Below, piece after piece: positions 5,687-6,884 of a stretch of 6,884 nucleotides of DNA. Made by a program: the position numbers and the translations under genes. Each line of letters opens with the position of its first letter. The first letter of the stretch is position 1. The DNA lies in contig JAPLGR010000096.1 in the NCBI GenBank assembly GCA_026390045.1, positions 1-6,884 of the forward strand, given 5' to 3'. This DNA is from Chloroflexota bacterium. Lineage in GTDB: Bacteria > Chloroflexota > Anaerolineae > Anaerolineales > E44-bin32. Below the pieces are notes generated by a model that was not told the DNA's origin, ran no database searches, and saw only the letters and a program-made list of their open reading frames with translations.

Positions 5687-6205
5687 CTACGGGGAAGCAA
5701 CTGTGACGACCACAAGCGCGGCAGCCAGCCCGAGCAGCCCGCCAGCGAACACATCAGAAAGGTAGTGGACGCCCAGCATGACACGCGCTAGCGCTACGAG
5801 CGGGGCCCAGACGATGGCCACCGGCGCCGCCCATGCGGGGCCCCAGGCTGTCAGCAGGATCGCTAGGAGGACGGCGCGCGCCGCATGGCCGGATGGGAAC
5901 GAATGCGGATCGGTGGTGCGGTAGATCGCCCCCCATTCGCCGGGCGGCCTGCGCCGGCGGACCAGTAGCTTGATGGTCAGCACCAGCACGGCCAGCACGC
6001 CGATGGAGATCAGGATGTGCACCGCCCACGACCGCCAGAACGCATCCCCTCGCCAGGCGACGATCGCCAGCCCGAGTGCCCAGAACCAAGAGTCTCCCGA
6101 ATGGGCGAGGATGGACGCGGCGAGGTGCAGCAGCCCGGGACGCTCCGCCCGCCGAAGGCTCTCCGACCAGCGAGCGTCGGCGGAGAGGAGCCTCTCGAGG
6201 GTCAC
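5687..6205 (-). CDS. PAP2 family membrane phosphatase
   Basis: This 172-aa integral membrane protein has all three motifs of the PAP2 acid phosphatase family: K79-x6-R86-P87, PSGH at 104-107 within SFPSGHAAR, and R141-x5-H147-x3-D151 within RVMLGVHYLSD. The usual Ser before the motif-3 Arg is Ala (A140); the catalytic residues are present. Likely membrane segments lie at about 40-51, 60-82, 109-124, 126-146 and 151-169. Family members dephosphorylate phosphatidic acid, phosphatidylglycerol phosphate or polyprenyl pyrophosphate at the membrane; which one applies here cannot be read from sequence. The GTG start at 6205 overlaps the stop of the NTP transferase gene (GTGA, 6205-6202) and has no clear Shine-Dalgarno sequence of its own, so translation is probably coupled. 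It faces the LCP gene tail to tail, with 96 bases between the two stops. Confidence 0.9.
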   Translation of the reverse strand: MTLERLLSADARWSESLRRAERPGLLHLAASILAHSGDSWFWALGLAIVAWRGDAFWRSWAVHILISIGVLAVLVLTIKLLVRRRRPPGEWGAIYRTTDPHSFPSGHAARAVLLAILLTAWGPAWAAPVAIVWAPLVALARVMLGVHYLSDVFAGGLLGLAAALVVVTVASP

Positions 6206-6884
6206 GCCGCCATCCGCTTGAGCAGATGCTGCCGAACCATCTCGAGCTGGTGCGGCTTGTCCACATCCATCCCGATCTCGGCGTACGGACAGAGCGTGAC
6301 ATGGGCCTTCAGGCCCAGTCTGCGGCTGCCGAGGCGCGCCGCATCCTCCAGCGTCAACCTGCGGAACGCGGCCAGCAGGAAGAGGTCGAAGCCGAGTAGG
6401 GATGCCTGCTTGAAAGCGTTCTTGCGTGTTGCATAGAGTTCGTTCCAGAGCGCCTCATTGCCGGCAACGCTGGCGCGCAGCCCGTTGAGGTCCCCGCCGC
6501 AAACCTCGCTGCCCTTCAGCGGCGTGAAGGATCTGCGCGAGCCGGGAAAGACACGGTCCATGACCGCGCGCTCCACGACGGCGTAGTCGAGATCCACGTC
6601 CGCCGCCTCGACCGTCTGTACACGCCAGTCGACCATGTCGGGTGTGATGCCCGGGATATCGCCGCTGGAGAGCAAGGCGTGCGTCGCTGCGGGGTTCCTC
6701 GCCTGGACAGCCTGGAGCCCGGTTTGGATGTTGGCGATCATCCCGCCCTGATCGGGGATGAAGGTTGACTGCGAGCCAAGGCGGATGCTGCCCTCAGGGC
6801 CGGGCCACACCACGAAGACATGATCCACGCGTGATGCAGCCTCCACCGCATTGACAACCCACTGAAGCATGGGCTGGCCCTCAA
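6202..6884 (-). CDS. MobA-like NTP transferase, 5' end outside the window
   Basis: The frame enters from the right edge with EGQP followed by MLQWVVNAVEAA. That means the first ~25-35 residues, including the nucleotide-binding glycine-rich loop, lie outside; the Met at 6870 is therefore internal. Counting from that Met, the visible parts of the GT-A type nucleotidyltransferase fold are: IPDQGGMIANIQTGL (38-52), the metal-binding LLSSGDIPGITPDMVDW (66-82), FPGSRRSFTPLKGSEVCGGDLNGLRAS (108-134), RKNAFKQASLLGFD (149-162), and the closing CPYAEIGMDVDKPHQLE (194-210), a form of the DVD-x-P end motif. Enzymes of this fold join an NTP to a phosphorylated sugar, alcohol or cofactor with release of pyrophosphate; the acceptor here is unknown. 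The sequence resembles a subfamily I recall as common in Chloroflexota. It overlaps the PAP2 start by four bases, suggesting a shared lipid or envelope pathway. Confidence 0.85.
   Translation of the reverse strand, partial: EGQPMLQWVVNAVEAASRVDHVFVVWPGPEGSIRLGSQSTFIPDQGGMIANIQTGLQAVQARNPAATHALLSSGDIPGITPDMVDWRVQTVEAADVDLDYAVVERAVMDRVFPGSRRSFTPLKGSEVCGGDLNGLRASVAGNEALWNELYATRKNAFKQASLLGFDLFLLAAFRRLTLEDAARLGSRRLGLKAHVTLCPYAEIGMDVDKPHQLEMVRQHLLKRMAA

Noticed and set aside
5677..5689. TAGCC-GGA-GGCTA hairpin as a terminator for the PAP2 gene.
   Set aside because: The stem is only five base pairs with no T-run on the minus strand, and it includes the PAP2 stop codon.

Overview
The window is a GC-rich bacterial chromosomal segment, densely coded on both strands, with short intergenic gaps and 4-base GTGA stop/start overlaps. 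The gene families fit a member of the phylum Chloroflexota. The M24 peptidase N-terminus and the MobA-like nucleotidyltransferase closely resemble subfamilies I recall from Anaerolineae-type genomes, and the TATAAT boxes close to start codons fit as well. This placement is inference from memory and was not tested by a search. I see no mobile element, tRNA, rRNA or CRISPR array.

Layout. Left block, minus strand, reading from about 2081 down to 1: a small four-helix membrane protein of unknown function; selA (L-seryl-tRNA(Sec) selenium transferase), which starts inside the stop codon of the membrane protein; and the N-terminal domain of an M24-family (Xaa-Pro peptidase/creatinase-like) protein that runs off the left edge. 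The selA/M24 border is abnormal. selA loses its family-typical last ~50 residues, and the M24 gene appears without a proper start, as if a deletion (or an assembly error) had joined the two. A 113-bp divergent intergenic region (2082-2194) carries a perfect TATAAT facing each way, plus a 10-bp direct repeat and an imperfect palindrome that could be an operator.

Middle block, plus strand: an ABC-F ATPase (2195-4099), a soluble twin-ABC translation factor with almost no leader, then an LCP (LytR-CpsA-Psr) membrane-anchored phosphotransferase (4142-5590). The LCP gene may have its own extended -10 promoter overlapping the ABC-F stop codon. A strong intrinsic terminator (5611-5637) closes this block.

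Right block, minus strand, converging on the terminator: a 5'-partial MobA-like NTP transferase (6202 to beyond 6884) and a PAP2 lipid phosphatase (5687-6205) joined by a GTGA overlap. The LCP and PAP2 proteins both act on polyprenyl- or lipid-linked phosphates, so the right half probably concerns the cell envelope. The left half belongs to selenoprotein synthesis, provided selA is still functional. No clearly new multi-gene system is visible. The observations most worth checking are the selA/M24 junction, the membrane protein coupled to selA, and the divergent control region.
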